Of a DNA stretch of 64,000 nt, positions 9,157 through 19,002 are shown one piece after another (position 1 is the stretch's first letter; each line of letters opens with the position of its first letter). The notes under the pieces are model-generated. The model was not told where the DNA came from and searched no databases. It worked only from the letters and a program-made list of their open reading frames with translations. The translations under genes and the position numbers were made by a program. The stretch is from contig JAABRT010000008.1 in assembly GCA_011390805.1 (NCBI GenBank), positions 1-64,000 of the forward strand, given 5' to 3'. Source of the DNA: Gemmatimonas sp. GTDB taxonomy: Bacteria > Gemmatimonadota > Gemmatimonadetes > Gemmatimonadales > Gemmatimonadaceae.

Positions 9157-10158
9157 ATGCTGACCCGCACTATCATCCTGCTCAGCGCAACGCTGGTGGT
9201 GGCGTTGCTTACAGCCGGCGCAACCGCGGTGCGTGCTGTGAACCGTTTGTGGTTGCGATCCTGGATTGAACGCGACGACGACGACGATAGCAGCATTCAG
9301 CGATTTGTTGAGCATCCCAAGCGGCTGTTGCTCACTGCAGGTACCGCGGTGGCACTGGTGATCTTTCTGGCCGGTGCAGGGCTTACGCTGCTCAACGTTG
9401 GTGAGCCGTTGTGGCTGTTGCGCGACGGTATCTTGCTGGCGCTGCTGGTGCTGACCTTTGGTCAGCTGCTGCCGAGAGCGGTGGCGCGTCGCTGGGCGCC
9501 CAAACTTGTACCGGTGTTTGTGCCCGTGCTGCGTGGTGTCGCACTTGTGCTCACCCCCATGCGGATTGTGGCAAAGCGCATCGCCCGTCTGATCGCGCGA
9601 CGCTTTGCACCACACTCCGCCGCTCGACGTGATGCCAGTGATGCGTCTCCCGATGGACTCGAGGAACTGTTGCAGGACGGCACACTGGAGGGACTCGATG
9701 CGTCGGAGGAGATCGCGATTATTTCAGGCGTGGTGCAGCTCAGCGGCAAGTCTGCGGGAGATGTCATGACGCCGCGCAAGGATCTGTTTGCACTCGACGA
9801 ATCGTTGCCGCACGATGAAATGTCGCGCCGCATTGCCGAGAGCGGCTTCAGTCGTGTGCCGGTGTATCGAGGCTCCGTCGATCATCCCGTTGGCATGCTG
9901 CACGCCTTTGACGTGTTTGTGGTAGCGGGGCAGGGACGGCCTACGCTGCGACCGATCTCCGAGACCACCACCGACAAGCCGGCTGGGGATTTGTTGTACG
10001 AAATGTTGAGAGCACGGCGACAGATGGCGATCATTCGCGATGTCCATGGCAGCGTGGCAGGACTCATCACGCTTGAAGATTTGCTGGAGGAGTTGGTGGG
10101 AGAAATCAGGGACGAACATGACGAACCGGCCGCACGCACCAGCGGCGATGCACCATGA
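9157..10158 (+). CDS. Second CNNM/CBS membrane protein, lacking the CorC domain
   Basis: About 333 residues. Membrane helices at roughly residues 5-25, 50-75 and 85-105 are followed by a CBS pair (AGDVMTPRKDLFALDES and RQMAIIRDVHGSVAGLITLEDLLEELVGEI). It is a paralogue of the preceding gene but stops right after the second CBS motif, so the C-terminal CorC/HlyC domain is missing. A GGGAG sequence lies about 10 bases before the ATG. The stop overlaps the next gene (ATGA). The ligand of the CBS pair is unknown. Confidence 0.82.
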   Translation: MLTRTIILLSATLVVALLTAGATAVRAVNRLWLRSWIERDDDDDSSIQRFVEHPKRLLLTAGTAVALVIFLAGAGLTLLNVGEPLWLLRDGILLALLVLTFGQLLPRAVARRWAPKLVPVFVPVLRGVALVLTPMRIVAKRIARLIARRFAPHSAARRDASDASPDGLEELLQDGTLEGLDASEEIAIISGVVQLSGKSAGDVMTPRKDLFALDESLPHDEMSRRIAESGFSRVPVYRGSVDHPVGMLHAFDVFVVAGQGRPTLRPISETTTDKPAGDLLYEMLRARRQMAIIRDVHGSVAGLITLEDLLEELVGEIRDEHDEPAARTSGDAP

Positions 10159-11297
10159 GCGGCGCAGCGTATAACACCGGCCACAGCACGATTGATCGTG
10201 TGCTCGCCGACTTCGATGCGAAGAAACCGGCCGCGCTCGCGCGCGCTGTTTCGATCATGGAAAACCATCGCGCGGGATTTGAAAAGCTGGCCAGCGCGTT
10301 GCATCCACGGCTCGGTCACGCGCGGCGAATCGGCATTACCGGTCCGCCGGGCGCCGGCAAGAGTACCATCACCACACAGCTCGTGCGCAGCTGGCGTGAG
10401 GCGGGGCTCACGGTGGGTGTGATCGCGGTCGACCCCACGTCGCCTTTCACCGGCGGCGCGCTGCTCGGCGATCGCATTCGCATGGAGGAGGTCGCGCTCG
10501 ATCCGGGCGTGTTCATTCGCTCCATGGCCACACGCGGTTCGCTTGGCGGCCTCGCCAGCGCCACGCGCGATGTGTGCGACGTGCTCGACGCCTTCGGCAT
10601 GGATGTCATTCTGATCGAGACCGTGGGCGTTGGGCAGAGCGAGCTCGATGTCGCGCGCACCGCTGACACCACGCTGGTCGTGCTCGTCCCGGAATCCGGC
10701 GATTCCATTCAGACGCTCAAAGCCGGTGTCATGGAAATCGCCGATATTTTTACGGTCAACAAGGCCGACCGGCCGGGCGCCGACCGTCTGCGCAATGACC
10801 TCGAACTCATGCTCGGCCTGCGTCCGGGCGCGACAGGCGGTCACGAGGCGGCGGGACATCACGGGGTGGATTTGCGCTCCCTCGCCCCTGAGGAGAAGGA
10901 GGCACTGCGCGATGCTATGAATCCCGCCCGTGCCGCGCGTAAGGCCGCCTCCAGCGAAGAGCCCGATCGTTGGACGCCGCCTGTGTTGCGCACCATCGCG
11001 GCTCAAAAAGAAGGGATCAGCGACCTCATCGATGCCATCACGCGTCACCATGGCTATCTTGACAGGAGTGGCGAACTGCAGGCCAGACGTCGCGAGCGCA
11101 TGCGTGAACGGGTACGCGAGGCAGTGGAGCTCAAAGTGCACCAGCGGCTCTGGAAGGACGAGCCTACGGTGCAGTGGCTGGAAGACCGTTTGCCGGAACT
11201 TGAGGCGGGCGCATTGGCGCCGTTTCACGCCGCCGACGCGCTGCTTGCCCGCAGTGGACCGTTGCTCACAGGCACCAACATGGACGCAGAATCATGA
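10155..11297 (+). CDS. meaB: MeaB/ArgK-type G3E GTPase, acyl-CoA mutase chaperone
   Basis: A 380-residue P-loop GTPase. Walker A is GPPGAGKS near residue 63, [18 protein letters not shown] follows as in the MeaB family, and VNKAD is the guanine-specificity motif. MeaB-type proteins load and protect B12-dependent acyl-CoA mutases. Here the gene is directly followed, with ATGA overlap, by the mutase large subunit, which makes that role very likely. The C-terminal dimerisation arm appears complete. Confidence 0.94.
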   Translation: MSGAAYNTGHSTIDRVLADFDAKKPAALARAVSIMENHRAGFEKLASALHPRLGHARRIGITGPPGAGKSTITTQLVRSWREAGLTVGVIAVDPTSPFTGGALLGDRIRMEEVALDPGVFIRSMATRGSLGGLASATRDVCDVLDAFGMDVILIETVGVGQSELDVARTADTTLVVLVPESGDSIQTLKAGVMEIADIFTVNKADRPGADRLRNDLELMLGLRPGATGGHEAAGHHGVDLRSLAPEEKEALRDAMNPARAARKAASSEEPDRWTPPVLRTIAAQKEGISDLIDAITRHHGYLDRSGELQARRRERMRERVREAVELKVHQRLWKDEPTVQWLEDRLPELEAGALAPFHAADALLARSGPLLTGTNMDAES

Positions 11298-12988
11298 CCA
11301 GCACACAGCACATTGAAGACGTGGTACGGCAGCAGCAGGAAGAGCTGTCCCAACTGCGCGCCGAAGTGGCCGAATGGCGGGCAAAGTTCGAGGCCTCACG
11401 CACGCGTGATGTGTCGTACACCAACTCTGCGACTGAAGTAGAGCCGCTCTATACGGCGCTCGATCTCGAGAACTCCGCAGGCACCGCGTTTGAAACGCCC
11501 GGTACATGGCCATTCACACGCGGCATTCACGCCACCGGCTATCGCGGCAAGCTGTGGACCATGCGTCAGTTTGCCGGCTTCGGCACCGCGCGGGAAACCA
11601 ATCAGCGATTCAAGTATCTGCTGGCACAGGGCCAAACCGGACTGTCGGTGGCCTTCGACTTCCCCACGCTCATGGGCTACGACGCCGATCATGCGCGCTC
11701 CGAGGGTGAAGTGGGCAAGTGCGGCGTGTCGATCTCGTCACTGGCCGACATGGAAACGCTGTTCGAGGGCATTCCGCTCGACCAGGTGACCACGTCCATG
11801 ACGATCAACGGTCCGGCCATCATTCTGTTTTGCTTCTATGTGGCTGCGGCAGAGAAGCAGGGCGTACCGCTTGAGAAAGTCGCGGGCACGGTACAGAACG
11901 ACATTCTCAAAGAGTACATGGCGCAGCACGCCTGGTGCTTTCCCATTGAACCTGCGCTGCGACTCATTGTTGACATGTTTGAGTGGTGTTCCACCAACAC
12001 TCCTTCGTGGAATACGATCTCCATTTCCGGCTACCACATTCGTGAAGCCGGATCAACTGCGGCGCAGGAACTGGCGTTCACCCTGGCCGATGGTTTCACC
12101 TACGTGGAACGCGGCATTGAACGCGGGCTCGACGTAGACGATTTCGCACCACGTCTCTCATTCTTCTGGGATATCCACAACGATTTCTTCGAGGAAATCG
12201 CCAAGCTGCGTGCCGCACGGCGCATCTGGGCGCGCCACTTGAAAGAACGCTACGGCGCAAAAAATCCGCGCTCCTGGATCATGCGATTTCACTCGCAGAC
12301 GGCCGGTGTCACACTCACCGCGCAGCAGCCCATGAACAATGTGGTGCGTGTGGCATATCAGGGGTTGGCCGCAGTGCTTGGTGGTACGCAGTCACTGCAC
12401 ACCAACAGCATGGACGAAACGCTGTCGCTGCCCACCGAAGAAGCAGTGCAGGTCGCGCTGCGCACGCAACAGGTATTGGCCTACGAAACCGGTGTACCCA
12501 ACGTGGCCGACCCGCTTGGTGGTTCGTACTACGTTGAAGCGCTCACCGACAAACTCGAAGCCGAAGCCGAAGCACTGTTCGAACAGATCAATGAACAGGG
12601 CGGTGTGGTGCGCGGCCTTGAAGACGGCTGGTTCCAGAAGCGCATCGCTGAAGCAGCCGCGCGTCAGCAGTGGGAAATCGAACAGCGGCGCAAGCTGGTG
12701 GTTGGTGTGAACGAGTTTGTCACCGACGAACCCGAGCTCACGATTCCGTTGCTCAAGGTTGGCGCCGAAGCAGAGGCTGAACAACGCGAGCTGATGGCCA
12801 AGCTGCGCCAGACGCGCAATCAGGCAGAGGTGACGCAGCGTCTTGATGCGTTGCGCACTGCCGCGCGTGGCAGCGAAAATCTGGTGCCGTTTATCCTCGA
12901 TTGTGCACGTTCGTATTGCACGCTCTACGAGATCCGCGCCGCCCTTGAAGATGTGTTTGGCGCGTATCGCGAACCGGTGTTCTTCTGA
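11294..12988 (+). CDS. B12-dependent acyl-CoA mutase large subunit (MCM family, isobutyryl-CoA mutase-like residues)
   Basis: A 564-residue catalytic subunit of the methylmalonyl-CoA/isobutyryl-CoA mutase family without its own B12 domain, which is encoded separately downstream. [14 protein letters not shown] and the C-terminal TIM-barrel motifs are clear. Automatic pipelines would call it methylmalonyl-CoA mutase. However, the two positions that separate the enzymes read Phe (RQFAGF, residue 93) and Gln (YMAQHAW, residue 211). From memory of the literature, these correspond to Phe80/Gln198 of isobutyryl-CoA mutase instead of Tyr89/Arg207 of methylmalonyl-CoA mutase. PTLMG also resembles IcmA. 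I therefore favour isobutyryl/n-butyryl-CoA interconversion. Confidence 0.9.
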   Translation: MTSTQHIEDVVRQQQEELSQLRAEVAEWRAKFEASRTRDVSYTNSATEVEPLYTALDLENSAGTAFETPGTWPFTRGIHATGYRGKLWTMRQFAGFGTARETNQRFKYLLAQGQTGLSVAFDFPTLMGYDADHARSEGEVGKCGVSISSLADMETLFEGIPLDQVTTSMTINGPAIILFCFYVAAAEKQGVPLEKVAGTVQNDILKEYMAQHAWCFPIEPALRLIVDMFEWCSTNTPSWNTISISGYHIREAGSTAAQELAFTLADGFTYVERGIERGLDVDDFAPRLSFFWDIHNDFFEEIAKLRAARRIWARHLKERYGAKNPRSWIMRFHSQTAGVTLTAQQPMNNVVRVAYQGLAAVLGGTQSLHTNSMDETLSLPTEEAVQVALRTQQVLAYETGVPNVADPLGGSYYVEALTDKLEAEAEALFEQINEQGGVVRGLEDGWFQKRIAEAAARQQWEIEQRRKLVVGVNEFVTDEPELTIPLLKVGAEAEAEQRELMAKLRQTRNQAEVTQRLDALRTAARGSENLVPFILDCARSYCTLYEIRAALEDVFGAYREPVFF

Positions 12989-13830
12989 GTCCGGTCAGAA
13001 AATCCGCGTCGAAGACTACCGCGGCTGCTCGCAAGAAATCGCGCGCAGCGGCGACATCGTCACCCGTCGCAAAATCACGCGCCCCGTGGTGGACCACGCA
13101 CTTCGACGCACAGTACCTGCACGAGTACGAACCGCTGTTCACCGCCACGCGTGACCGGCAGGAAGTCGCGCGACTCATCGACGTGCTCGGCGAACTGCCA
13201 AGCGGCGCGCGCATCCTCGATTGTCCCTGTGGACAGGGACGGCACGCGCACCTGCTCGCCGAGAACGGCTACAACGTAGACGGCCTCGATTATTCAGCCG
13301 AGTTGCTCAACGTTGCAAAGGCGCGCGGAATCGGCACATCGCTGCGCTACACACGCGGCGACATGAGAAAGCTGCCCGGCAAATGGACCGGTCGCTTTGA
13401 CGCAGTCGTCAATCTGTTCACGAGCTTTGGCTTCTTTGACAGCCCCGCTGACGACCGGCAGGTGCTGGCCGAGTTCGCGCGCGTGCTCAAGCCCGGCGGT
13501 TTGCTGATCTGGCACGGCGGCAGTCGCGATGGCGTGATGGCCAAGTTTCTGTCGCGCGACTGGTGGACCACAGCCGACGGCACACTGTTTGGTCAGGAAC
13601 GCCGCTTCGATGCGCTGAGCGGTTTCCTGCACGTGCACGCCAGCTGGAGCGGCCCCGGCGGTGCGGGTGAGCGTGAACACAAGATCCGTCTTTATTCAGC
13701 GTCACACCTCGCCGAACGAATGGCGGAGGTGGGTCTGGTGGTAGAGGCGGCCTATGACGGCTGGTCAGATCGACGTCTGCACCGGCGCTCCGGTGAGATG
13801 ATGCTGGTCGCTCGCAAGGATATCCCCTAA
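12985..13830 (+). CDS. Class I SAM-dependent methyltransferase, probable CTG start
   Basis: The ORF track starts at GTG 13183, but the same frame is open back to 12949 and encodes a stretch typical of this family ([19 protein letters not shown]) before the SAM-binding motif [20 protein letters not shown]. No ATG, GTG or TTG exists in frame between 12949 and 13183. A CTG at 12985 overlaps the mutase stop as CTGA, exactly like the ATGA overlaps of neighbouring genes, and would give about 281 residues with a Lys/Ala-rich leader. The substrate is unknown. The gene sits between the two mutase subunit genes. A base error near 12985 is the alternative explanation. Confidence 0.8.
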   Translation: MSPVRKSASKTTAAARKKSRAAATSSPVAKSRAPWWTTHFDAQYLHEYEPLFTATRDRQEVARLIDVLGELPSGARILDCPCGQGRHAHLLAENGYNVDGLDYSAELLNVAKARGIGTSLRYTRGDMRKLPGKWTGRFDAVVNLFTSFGFFDSPADDRQVLAEFARVLKPGGLLIWHGGSRDGVMAKFLSRDWWTTADGTLFGQERRFDALSGFLHVHASWSGPGGAGEREHKIRLYSASHLAERMAEVGLVVEAAYDGWSDRRLHRRSGEMMLVARKDIP

Positions 13831-13839
13831 CTTTCAGGA

Positions 13840-14253
13840 ATGTCTCGTCCAATCAGAGTACTCGTTGCCAAGCCGGGCCTCGACGGTCACGATCGTGGCG
13901 CCAAAGTGGTAGCCGCCGCGCTGCGCGATGCCGGCATGGAAGTCATTTACACCGGGCTGCACCAGACGCCCGAAATGATCGCCTCCGCCGCCGTGCAGGA
14001 AGACGTCGACGTGGTAGGCCTGTCAATCCTCTCAGGCGCGCACATGACGCTGTTTCCGCGCGTGCACGACCTGCTCGTTGAAGCCGGACGGGATGACATC
14101 CTGCTCACCGGCGGCGGCATCATTCCCAAAGAGGATATGGCAGCGCTCGAAGCGCGCGGCATTGGTAAACTTTTTGGTCCCGGTACCAGCACACAGGATC
14201 TCGTGGATTTCATCCGCGCATGGTTCGCTGAGCACAAGGCGCAGGAGGCGTGA
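13840..14253 (+). CDS. B12-binding subunit of acyl-CoA mutase
   Basis: A 137-residue stand-alone cobalamin-binding domain. The cobalt-ligand motif DxHxxG is present as D15-G-H17-D-R-G20, followed by the LSILSGAH and LTGGGIIP segments that hold the nucleotide tail. It completes the two-chain mutase encoded by the gene at 11294. IcmB of isobutyryl-CoA mutases and the small subunit of archaeal-type methylmalonyl-CoA mutases have the same size. A TCAGGA sequence precedes the ATG. The next gene overlaps as GTGA. Confidence 0.93.
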   Translation: MSRPIRVLVAKPGLDGHDRGAKVVAAALRDAGMEVIYTGLHQTPEMIASAAVQEDVDVVGLSILSGAHMTLFPRVHDLLVEAGRDDILLTGGGIIPKEDMAALEARGIGKLFGPGTSTQDLVDFIRAWFAEHKAQEA

Positions 14254-15866
14254 GTACCCGCCTGAGACAGCTCGCCACCGAGGTACGCGAGCTCGAAGAC
14301 AAGTTGCGCGAGGGTGGTGGATCGGCGCGCATTGCCAAACAACACGAACAGGGTAAGCGCACGGCACGTGAGCGTGTGACCGGTTTGCTCGACGACGGCG
14401 CACCGTTTCTTGAACTCGGATTGCTTGTCGCGCATGATCGCTACGACGGCCAGGCGCCCGCTGCGGGTGTTGTCACTGGCGTGGGCATGGTGCACGGTCG
14501 CGAAGTGGTGGTGGTGGCCAATGATGCTACAGTAAAAGCCGGCTCGTGGTGGCCCGAAACCATTACCAAGATTTTGCGCGCGCAGGAAGTCGCCATGCGC
14601 TGCCGCATTCCCATTGTGTATCTCGTTGACTCGGCCGGTGTGAACCTGCCGTACCAGGGCGGCGTGTTCCCCGGTCAGTACGGCGCAGCGCGCATTTTCT
14701 ATTACAACTCCATCATGCGTCGCTACCTGCGCATCCCGCAGTTTTCGGCGGTGATGGGGCAGTGTGTGGCCGGCGGTGCGTACTTGCCCGCACTAAGCGA
14801 TGTGATTCTCATGGTGAAGGGCAGCTCCTTCATGGGGCTGGGCGGACCGAATCTCGTGAAGGGTGCTACCGGTCAGACGGTGGACGGCGAAACACTTGGC
14901 GGTGCCGTCACGCACACCGAAGTGAGCGGCGTTGCGCATTACGCCGTTGAAGACGATCACGAGTGTCTGGCCAAGTTGCGCGATCTCATTGAGCGCTTGC
15001 CTGCACCCATGCATCGCCCTGCGAGCAATGCAGAGGCCAAGCCCGCTACGGATCCAGACAAGTTGTACGACCTGCTGCCGTCCGATCATCGCATGCAGTA
15101 CGACATGCACGATCTGCTCGGCGCTGTGCTCGATGATGGCAAGCTCGATGAGTTCCAGCCGAACCTGGCCAAGGAGATCATGTGCGGTGACGCGCACATT
15201 GAAGGTATTCCGGTTGGCGTGATTGCCAATCAGCGTGGTCTCATAAAAGGACGTCCGGGCGAGCGCCCGCGCTTTGGCGGCATCATCTACGCCGAAAGTG
15301 CAGAGAAGGTGGCGTACTTCATTGATCGCTGCGATCGACAGGGATTGCCGATTCTTTTTGTGCAGGACGTATCTGGATTCATGGTAGGCCCCGACGCCGA
15401 ACACGAAGGTATCATTCGCGCCGGTGCACGCTTTGTGGAAGCCATGGCCACGGCGCGTGTGCCCAAGATTGTGCTTACCGTGAACCACGCCAGCGGCGCA
15501 GGATACTACGCGATGGCGGGGCAGGGCTTCGACCCCGATTTCATTTTGTCGTGGCCTACCGGGCGCATGGCCGTGATGGAAGGTGAATCGGCGGTGCAGG
15601 CCGTACATGGTCCTACGTTCGAGAAGGCCAAGCAAGCTGGCGTGCAGCCGTCAGACGCGGTGCTCGCATCGGCTGATGCCATGCGTGCTGACTACGAAGA
15701 ACAGCTTGATGCCCGATACGCCGGCGCTCGTGGTTTCATTGACGCCATCGTGTATCCGGAAGACACGCGCGATATGCTCGCGCTTGCACTTCGCGCGGCG
15801 CTGCACAATCCCGGACCACATCTCGGTCCGTTCGTGTTGCCGCCCATGCCGATGAGTGGCGCGTGA
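14250..15866 (+). CDS. Acyl-CoA carboxylase carboxyltransferase (beta) subunit
   Basis: A 538-residue carboxyltransferase of biotin-dependent acyl-CoA carboxylases. The N-terminal half shows [22 protein letters not shown] and [15 protein letters not shown], and the C-terminal half shows [17 protein letters not shown]. The sequence looks closest to methylcrotonyl/geranyl-CoA carboxylase beta chains ([20 protein letters not shown]). An AtuA-type gene directly downstream fits that, because AtuA and the AtuC carboxylase chain travel together in terpene and leucine-related pathways. The biotin carboxylase/BCCP alpha chain is not in the window. The start is GTG 14250 behind AGGAGG. Confidence 0.92.
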   Translation: MSTRLRQLATEVRELEDKLREGGGSARIAKQHEQGKRTARERVTGLLDDGAPFLELGLLVAHDRYDGQAPAAGVVTGVGMVHGREVVVVANDATVKAGSWWPETITKILRAQEVAMRCRIPIVYLVDSAGVNLPYQGGVFPGQYGAARIFYYNSIMRRYLRIPQFSAVMGQCVAGGAYLPALSDVILMVKGSSFMGLGGPNLVKGATGQTVDGETLGGAVTHTEVSGVAHYAVEDDHECLAKLRDLIERLPAPMHRPASNAEAKPATDPDKLYDLLPSDHRMQYDMHDLLGAVLDDGKLDEFQPNLAKEIMCGDAHIEGIPVGVIANQRGLIKGRPGERPRFGGIIYAESAEKVAYFIDRCDRQGLPILFVQDVSGFMVGPDAEHEGIIRAGARFVEAMATARVPKIVLTVNHASGAGYYAMAGQGFDPDFILSWPTGRMAVMEGESAVQAVHGPTFEKAKQAGVQPSDAVLASADAMRADYEEQLDARYAGARGFIDAIVYPEDTRDMLALALRAALHNPGPHLGPFVLPPMPMSGA

Positions 15867-15893
15867 TCGCGCCGCAACTCATATCCAACTGTC

Positions 15894-17273
15894 ATGTCTG
15901 ATACAAACACGCAGGATAAAGTGGTACGCGTTGCCAGTGGCCAGGGGTTCTGGGGCGACTGGCTCGAAGCGCCCCGTCGGCAGGTGGAAGGTGGTCAGGT
16001 GGACTACCTCATGCTCGACTACCTCGCCGAAGTCACCATGTCCATTGTGCAAAAGCAGAAGGAGCGCGATCCGAACATGGGATACGCGCGCGACTTCATT
16101 GGCGCGATGGAAAGTGTGTTCAGTGCGGTGGCTGATCGCGGTGTGAAGGTGATTGCCAACGCCGGTGGTGTGAATCCCGTTGCGTGTGCAAACGCGGTAC
16201 TCGCAGCCGCCGACAAAGCCGGCGTGCGTGGAAAGCTCAAGCTTGGTGTGGTCACGGGCGACGACCTGCTGCCGCGACTTGATGAGCTGCTCGAAGCCGG
16301 TCATGAGCTCAAGCACATGGAAACCGGCGCGCCGCTGTCAACGGTGCGAGATCGTGTGCTCTCGGCCAATGCGTACATCGGTTCCACGCCGATTGTTGAG
16401 GCGCTTGAGCGCGGTGCAAACGTTGTGATCACAGGACGCAGCACCGATACCGCCCTTACCATGGCTCCGCTGCGTCATGAGTTCGGCTGGGGTGCCGAAG
16501 ACTGGGACAAGCTCGCCGCCGGCATTGTCGCCGGACACATTCTGGAGTGCGGCGCGCAGGCGTCGGGCGGTAACTGCTTGCACGATTGGCGCAACATTCC
16601 CGATCTCGCCAACGTGGGCTATCCGATTGCCGAAGCCAGTGCTGATGGATCGTTTGTTATCACCAAACATCCCAACACCGGCGGGCGCGTGAGCGTGCCG
16701 AGTGTAACGGAGCAGTTGGTGTATGAGATGGGCGATCCCAAGAGCTATATCACGCCCGATGTGGTGGCGGATTTCACGAGCATCAAGGTTGCCGCAGACG
16801 GTGAGAATCGTGTGCGCGTGCATGGCATCACCGGCGGTCCGGCTACGCCGTTCCTGAAGGTGTCCATTGCGTATCGCGCCGGCTACAAGGCAGTCGGAAC
16901 GCTCGTGTACTCATGGCCCGATGCCATGGAGAAGGCACAGCTGGCCGATCGTGTTTTGCGCGAGCGACTTGACAACCTCGGCCTCAAGTTCGATCACATC
17001 CTCACCGAGTTTGTGGGTGTGTCGTCAACACACGGTTCGCTGGCTGGCGAAGCCGGTGATGTGCCGGAAGTGCAGTTGCGCATTGGTGTGCGCGGCCCCG
17101 ATCGCGCATCGGTGGAGCGTTTTACACGCGAGCTTGCACCGCTGGTGCTGAATGGTCCGCCCAGCGTCACGGGCTTTGCCGGTGGACGACCGAAGATTGA
17201 AGAAATTGTGGCGTACTGGCCCGCGCTTATCGACAAGCGCGCCGTCACCACGCACGTTGACATTCTGGAGTGA
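15894..17273 (+). CDS. AtuA-family protein (DUF1446)
   Basis: A 459-residue protein of the acyclic terpene utilisation AtuA family. Recognisable segments are [15 protein letters not shown] near residue 85, [19 protein letters not shown] and [15 protein letters not shown]. The biochemical role of AtuA is not established. It is encoded with a carboxyltransferase beta subunit in Pseudomonas atu clusters, which is also the arrangement here. No clear Shine-Dalgarno precedes the ATG. The stop overlaps the next gene (GTGA). Confidence 0.87.
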   Translation: MSDTNTQDKVVRVASGQGFWGDWLEAPRRQVEGGQVDYLMLDYLAEVTMSIVQKQKERDPNMGYARDFIGAMESVFSAVADRGVKVIANAGGVNPVACANAVLAAADKAGVRGKLKLGVVTGDDLLPRLDELLEAGHELKHMETGAPLSTVRDRVLSANAYIGSTPIVEALERGANVVITGRSTDTALTMAPLRHEFGWGAEDWDKLAAGIVAGHILECGAQASGGNCLHDWRNIPDLANVGYPIAEASADGSFVITKHPNTGGRVSVPSVTEQLVYEMGDPKSYITPDVVADFTSIKVAADGENRVRVHGITGGPATPFLKVSIAYRAGYKAVGTLVYSWPDAMEKAQLADRVLRERLDNLGLKFDHILTEFVGVSSTHGSLAGEAGDVPEVQLRIGVRGPDRASVERFTRELAPLVLNGPPSVTGFAGGRPKIEEIVAYWPALIDKRAVTTHVDILE

Positions 17274-17638
17274 GCGCTATGCACGTACGATTGCTCGACA
17301 TCGCGCATGCGCGAAGCGGAGACAAGGGCGACACGGCCAACGTTGGCGTGATTGCGTTGCGTCCCGAGTGGTATCCGGTGATCAAGGAATACCTCACCGC
17401 CGATGTGGTGAGCAAACACTACGAAGGGCAGATCACCGGACCGGTGGAGCGCTTTGAGTTGCCGAATCTTGGTGCCGTAAACTTTCTGCTGCACGGCGCA
17501 CTCGATGGCGGTGGTACACTGTCTCTCAAGACAGATGCGCAGGGTAAAGTGTATTCCACATCGGTGTTGCGTGTGGTACTGAATGTGCCCGATGCGGTGG
17601 CCAAGGCCGCCGGCCTTCCGGCGTTCGCCACGGGCTGA
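17270..17638 (+). CDS. AtuA C-terminal-like domain protein
   Basis: About 122 residues starting at GTG 17270 (GTGA overlap), or 119 from ATG 17279. It begins [22 protein letters not shown], the hallmark of the small domain that follows AtuA, either fused or as a separate chain. Here it is a separate gene immediately after AtuA, so the two products probably form one complex. The function is unknown beyond that association. Confidence 0.83.
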   Translation: MSAMHVRLLDIAHARSGDKGDTANVGVIALRPEWYPVIKEYLTADVVSKHYEGQITGPVERFELPNLGAVNFLLHGALDGGGTLSLKTDAQGKVYSTSVLRVVLNVPDAVAKAAGLPAFATG

Positions 17639-17643
17639 CCCGT

Positions 17644-17808
17644 ATGAACACGATGACGCGCATCAAGCTCGCCATCACCATCATGGCACTGCTGTTCTTC
17701 ACCGCCGGCATGCGCAGCGGTGAAGAGTGGCAGCGGTGGGTGGGTATCGCACTGCTCGCGATTGCAGTAGGGCTGCGCTTTGTTGGCCGGGAACGCAAGT
17801 CAGGCTGA
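17644..17808 (+). CDS. Small membrane protein, 54 residues
   Basis: Too short for the ORF track. It encodes MNTMTRIKLAITIMALLFFT followed by AGMRSGEEWQRW and a second hydrophobic stretch VGIALLAIAVGLRFVGRE, i.e. two predicted membrane helices with a short loop and a basic C terminus. It starts 5 bases after the AtuA-C stop, so it is probably the last gene of the mutase operon. Its end overlaps the convergent ABC permease gene by 9 bases. I do not recognise a family. Confidence 0.6.
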   Translation: MNTMTRIKLAITIMALLFFTAGMRSGEEWQRWVGIALLAIAVGLRFVGRERKSG

Positions 17809-19002
17809 CGCGCGCAACCAGCGCCACAGCTCGCGCGCGCCCGGCTCCTTGCCGTGCATGAGTACTGCCGCAGAGAAGATGCGACCCGCCAGACGGCGGA
17901 ACAGCCACACGGCGAGCAGCAGCAACACTACCGCCGCCACGGTTTCCCACCACGGAACTGTCGTGAGCATGAGACGCATGGGCAGCACGCTCATTGACGT
18001 GAGCGGAAAGATCGAAAAGATCTGCGCAATCGGAGTCTCGACTTTGGCCAACAGCATGAACGCCAGCACACTTGGCAGCATGGGCAGAAACAACAGCAGC
18101 GAGCGCGTTGAACTGTTGGGATCATCAATCGTTGCAGCAATCGCGGCCATGAAACAGAACCACATCGCGACGCCCAACAATGTGCTGAACGCGATGATGG
18201 TCAGGGTGCCGTAGTCAGATACGATGGGCGGCAGGCTCAGGCTGTTCATGCCGAGCAACTGCGGACCCACAAGCCCCAACACGAGAAAGCCAAGCGCCAG
18301 CACCATCGTTCCGGCAATCGCTGCGCCAGCCAAACCAATGATCTTGCCATCCATCCAGACCTGCGGTGGCACCATGGCCACAATCTGTTCGGTCACGCGC
18401 TGCGTCTTTTCGCTGGTAATGCCAATGAACATTGTGCCGAATCCGCTGAACAACACCAGCAGCCCCAGGCCGATGATGGCCACGACGGCAATGCGCGTGG
18501 ACTTGGCAACCGCAGCGCCCCCTTCGCTTACGAAGTCGGTGGTAACGACAATCGGCGAGAACAGCGCGGCGCGTTCGGCGCTGGTCGCAACAAGCGACGC
18601 GATCGCCGCCTCCTGTCGCGCCTGATTGAGTGTGAGCGCCAGCGGCTCCGTCCACGCACTGCGTTTACGCACGAGCACCGATGCCTCGCTTGCTGAGCTC
18701 ACGATGAGCGCACCGTCCAGATCGCCGCGGTCGATTGCGTCACGCGCAATCTGTTCGTTCCACACACGCGTGGAATCCCATTGCACGTCGGCAGCAGTTG
18801 GAAGCGAAAAACCAAGTCGCTCCGCATTCACCACAGCAACGTTTGCCGGTTCCGAGTTGCTGTTCTTGATCGCGCGCCCGACCATACCGCCAGCAACCCC
18901 CAGCACCGCCATCACGGCGAGGCCGATGAACTGCTGACGCCACTTTACAAAGCGCTGAAACTCCCAGCGTGCAACTTCGAGTGTCTGCTGCCACCGCGTC
19001 AT
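17800..19002 (-). CDS. ABC-2 type transporter permease (NatB-like)
   Basis: About 400 residues. One N-terminal helix (FIGLAVMAVLGVAGGMVG) is followed by a large extracytoplasmic domain and then a block of five or so helices (IAVVAIIGLGLLVLFSGFGTMF and onward) ending RRLAGRIFSAAVLMHGK. This is the layout of NatB/YhaP-type ABC-2 exporters. Its ATG overlaps the stop of the upstream ATPase gene by 4 bases, so the two form one exporter. The substrate is unknown; sodium, peptide or lipid export have all been proposed for relatives. Confidence 0.87.
   Translation of the reverse strand: MTRWQQTLEVARWEFQRFVKWRQQFIGLAVMAVLGVAGGMVGRAIKNSNSEPANVAVVNAERLGFSLPTAADVQWDSTRVWNEQIARDAIDRGDLDGALIVSSASEASVLVRKRSAWTEPLALTLNQARQEAAIASLVATSAERAALFSPIVVTTDFVSEGGAAVAKSTRIAVVAIIGLGLLVLFSGFGTMFIGITSEKTQRVTEQIVAMVPPQVWMDGKIIGLAGAAIAGTMVLALGFLVLGLVGPQLLGMNSLSLPPIVSDYGTLTIIAFSTLLGVAMWFCFMAAIAATIDDPNSSTRSLLLFLPMLPSVLAFMLLAKVETPIAQIFSIFPLTSMSVLPMRLMLTTVPWWETVAAVVLLLLAVWLFRRLAGRIFSAAVLMHGKEPGARELWRWLRASA

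Noticed and set aside
12976-12990. Programmed -1 frameshift fusing the mutase and the methyltransferase
   Set aside because: The sequence TTCTTCTGA is not a slippery heptamer and no downstream stimulatory structure is obvious; a CTGA overlap is simpler.
13183-13830. ORF-track start (GTG 13183) as the true methyltransferase start
   Set aside because: It would remove a family-typical N-terminal segment directly before the SAM-binding motif; the frame is open upstream.
17780-18214. Plus-strand ORF opposite the ABC permease
   Set aside because: Shadow frame of the permease gene on the other strand, with low-complexity Ser/Met/Arg composition.
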